Under the pieces are notes generated by a model that made no database searches, was not told the origin of the DNA, and saw nothing but the letters and a program-made list of their open reading frames with translations. The position numbers were made by a program, and so were the translations under genes. Shown here one piece after another: positions 12,848 through 14,507 of a stretch of DNA of 14,507 bases (positions are counted from its first letter, which is position 1; each line of letters opens with the position of its first letter). The DNA comes from Methanoregula sp. UBA247. GTDB lineage: Archaea > Halobacteriota > Methanomicrobia > Methanomicrobiales > Methanospirillaceae. Where the stretch lies: the NCBI GenBank assembly GCA_002495055.1, contig DADR01000054.1:1-14507 (forward strand), given 5' to 3'.

Positions 12848-14164
12848 TTAAGCCTGAGCCACTTTCCTGTCGGTGATATCCCTGATGTTACACTGGATAA
12901 TCTTCTTGTCCCCGACAAGATAGACATTGCTGACAAATTCGACGTCAATCGCCCGCCCGTCCATGGTCTCCAGCGGCAGGTCTTCATACCTGATATAGCC
13001 AGATGTTTTCAGTTCGGTGAATGCATTTTTGGCAAGGGCTTTGTCTTTGAAAAATCCGAGTTCCCAGAGATGTTTACCCACAAAATACTCCAGCGGATAC
13101 CCAAGCAGGTCAAGAATGAATTTGTTCGCATCGATAATCTCTCCACTATCCCCGTCAAGGATGAGGATAGCATCCTGCGCCGTCTCGAATAATCGGCGGT
13201 ACCGGAGTTCGGAGACCTTTCGTTCTTTTTCAGCACCGACTCGTCGTTCTTCTTGATCAAGCATCGCGAGAGCATAGGTGATATCCCCCGATTGTTCTTC
13301 AAGAAGCCGGATAATCTTATCATCAAAAAAACCCGGCTCTGATGCGTAGAACGTGATGACGCCGGCATTTCTGGTATCCAGTGCAAACGGGAATGCGGCA
13401 AGGGATTGATATCCCCTTTGCAGTGCACCATCCCGCCACGGTGCCATTTTCGGGGCAGTGGCGATATCGTTACAGATATTGTATGTCTTTTCACGGAATG
13501 CGGTTCCTGTCGGGCCCCGCCCACGGGGAACAGGATCTGTGGATATGGCGATGGTATCAAGGTATCCGTCTATATGACCATGCGATGCTATGGGTTCAAT
13601 GAGATGCTTCTTCTCATTCGCAAATCCCGCCCATGCCATCCGGAAGCCACCTTTATCAACAACTATCCTGCATATCTCTGAAAGCAGTTCTTTTTTATCG
13701 TGGATATGCACGATTGCCATGTTTGTTGCGGAAAGGACGGCATAGAGCCGGTTGAGCGTGATGTTCAGGGCATCAGCCTTCCGGTGATTTACCGCTGCGT
13801 GTATCTTGTGTACAAGCTCTGCAAACTGGGCATGGGGATCACCTCCTTTCTGGAGATAAAAGTCCGCGCCGTTTTCAAAAGCCTCTATTGCGATCTCCTC
13901 TCTCCCTCTTCCGGTAAACATAATGAAGGGAATACGCTTATCGGTTGCACGGATCTTTTTTAAAAATTCAATTCCATCCATTTCAGGCATCTGGTAATCG
14001 GATACAATTGCCTGTATCCCGTTAGATTTCAAAAGGTTAAGGGCAACCGAGGCGGAAGGAGCGGTAATTACTTCGAAATCTTTTGTCATCTCGAGAAACA
14101 CTTTGCCGATTTCAAGGAGCGCCTGCTCATCGTCAACCAAAAGTACTGATATCGTACTGATCAT
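12848..14164 (-). CDS. Response regulator with GAF and PAS domains, no kinase domain
   Basis: 438-aa cytoplasmic signalling protein. Receiver domain (residues 2-125): acidic pair D11-D12, phospho-acceptor D56 in IVSDYQMPEMDG, T84 in MFTGRG, K106 in YLQKGGDP, all conserved. GAF domain at about 140-300 (RMAWAGFA, GPTGTAFREK, SLAAFPF, GVITFYASEP). A coiled linker with RRVGAEKERKVSELRYRR leads to a PAS domain (about 322-433, ETAQDAILILD through NIRDITDRK). No HisKA/HATPase domain follows. The frame ends right after the PAS, where a decayed second PAS begins, so the C-terminus may be truncated. ATG 14164 is chosen; GTG 14170 is better spaced from GGAGG (14185-14181) and is an alternative. A histidine kinase gene ends upstream on the same strand, a likely partner. 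Confidence 0.9.
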   Translation of the reverse strand: MISTISVLLVDDEQALLEIGKVFLEMTKDFEVITAPSASVALNLLKSNGIQAIVSDYQMPEMDGIEFLKKIRATDKRIPFIMFTGRGREEIAIEAFENGADFYLQKGGDPHAQFAELVHKIHAAVNHRKADALNITLNRLYAVLSATNMAIVHIHDKKELLSEICRIVVDKGGFRMAWAGFANEKKHLIEPIASHGHIDGYLDTIAISTDPVPRGRGPTGTAFREKTYNICNDIATAPKMAPWRDGALQRGYQSLAAFPFALDTRNAGVITFYASEPGFFDDKIIRLLEEQSGDITYALAMLDQEERRVGAEKERKVSELRYRRLFETAQDAILILDGDSGEIIDANKFILDLLGYPLEYFVGKHLWELGFFKDKALAKNAFTELKTSGYIRYEDLPLETMDGRAIDVEFVSNVYLVGDKKIIQCNIRDITDRKVAQA

Positions 14165-14436
14165 CTTCACGGATTGGAATCCTCCGGGACTTTCATTTTC
14201 GCCTGATAAATATTTTCTCCCGAATTCTGTTTTTTGAAAACACAAGGATAGCGATAAAATATTCGGACATTTTCGTTTGAGCAGGTTACATTTAGTCTCT
14301 CACAACACCCATCTTTCCCGTTGATATTAACCGCTGAGATTCGTCTGACATATACTTTCCGGCAGGATTCTTTGACAGGGAACGGGGACGGATCATGTTT
14401 CACGATCGGTTGTTTTCTGACAGGGAGGAATTATAT
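14165..14436 (-). promoter_or_regulatory. Promoter region between the histidine kinase and response regulator genes
   Basis: About 270 bp without a supported gene. A TATA-like AAATATTTATC on the minus strand (14215-14205) would place the transcript start near 14183, next to GGAGG (14185-14181). The response regulator may therefore be transcribed on its own with a very short leader. No inverted repeats of note were seen. Confidence 0.35.
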
Positions 14437-14507
14437 TCAAAGTTGTTGAGATGTGAACCTGTACTGTCCCTTCGGCACCGTGATCTCGAACCGGGCACCT
14501 TTCCCCG
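14437..14507 (-). CDS. C-terminal end of a histidine kinase (partial, runs off the window)
   Basis: Only the last 22 residues are present: GKGARFEITVPKGQYRF and a short tail ending in TGA (14439-14437). The G-x-G-A-R-F-E-I-x-x-P pattern is the terminal G-box strand of HATPase_c domains in sensor histidine kinases. The gene lies on the same strand about 270 bp upstream of the response regulator, so the two may form a signalling pair. Nothing can be said about its sensor domains. Confidence 0.7.
   Translation of the reverse strand, partial: GKGARFEITVPKGQYRFTSQQL

Noticed and set aside
12637..12987. 116-codon minus-strand frame containing PAS-like sequence
   Set aside because: Its first half is the wrong frame of the intact response regulator gene and only the middle is PAS. 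It is a product of the frameshift and is better described as the pseudogene 12618-12847.

Overview
The window looks like a chromosomal segment of a methanogenic archaeon, most likely of the Methanomicrobiales (Methanoregula/Methanosphaerula type). The reasons are an archaeal information-processing cluster (D-aminoacyl-tRNA deacylase DtdA, FtsZ, SecE/Sec61-gamma, Spt5), two MoeA paralogues of which one carries the archaeal C-terminal PBP-like domain, small membrane proteins resembling the Methanosarcina DUF1673 family, and a response regulator-GAF-PAS protein of the kind common in that order. The genus is an inference; no rRNA or mcr gene is present. I see no insertion sequence, CRISPR array or tRNA.

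Layout. (1) 150-2084, plus: an NAD(P) aldehyde dehydrogenase of the lactaldehyde/GAPN type and a LOG-like Rossmann protein. (2) 2014-5242, minus: a tightly overlapping operon of a 58-aa Cys-containing protein, MoeA, and MoeA fused to a PBP-like domain. Its end overlaps the LOG-like gene tail-to-tail by 71 bp. (3) 5332-8476, plus: dtdA-ftsZ-secE-spt5, closed by a T-run terminator. The ribosomal protein genes that often follow spt5 in euryarchaea are not in the window. (4) 8613-12595, plus: a Tfx-like DNA-binding protein behind a TATA element and two perfect inverted repeats, followed by at least seven overlapping or near-abutting small genes. Most encode membrane proteins, and five share an N-terminal Gly/Ala-Trp-Cys-Pro signature. 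(5) 12618-14507, minus: a degenerate PAS module, a response regulator-GAF-PAS gene that stops without a kinase domain, and the last 22 residues of a histidine kinase entering from beyond the window.

The region most likely to be undescribed is 8480-12600. A regulator with a possible metal-binding Cys cluster and its own palindromic operator candidate is translationally coupled to an array of DUF1673-like genes. These look like a mix-and-match set: the GWCP head occurs on a complete 4-TM protein (twice), on a short TM protein, on an unrelated 6-8 TM DUF6159-like protein, and almost alone in a 34-residue ORF. The tail motif of the complete proteins (W-E-x2-T-x3-L-x-Y) recurs alone in a 32-residue ORF, and the short TM core is tandemly duplicated with a constant 199-nt offset. 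Strong Shine-Dalgarno sequences before several of the small ORFs argue that they are translated. Gene functions in this array are unknown to me.
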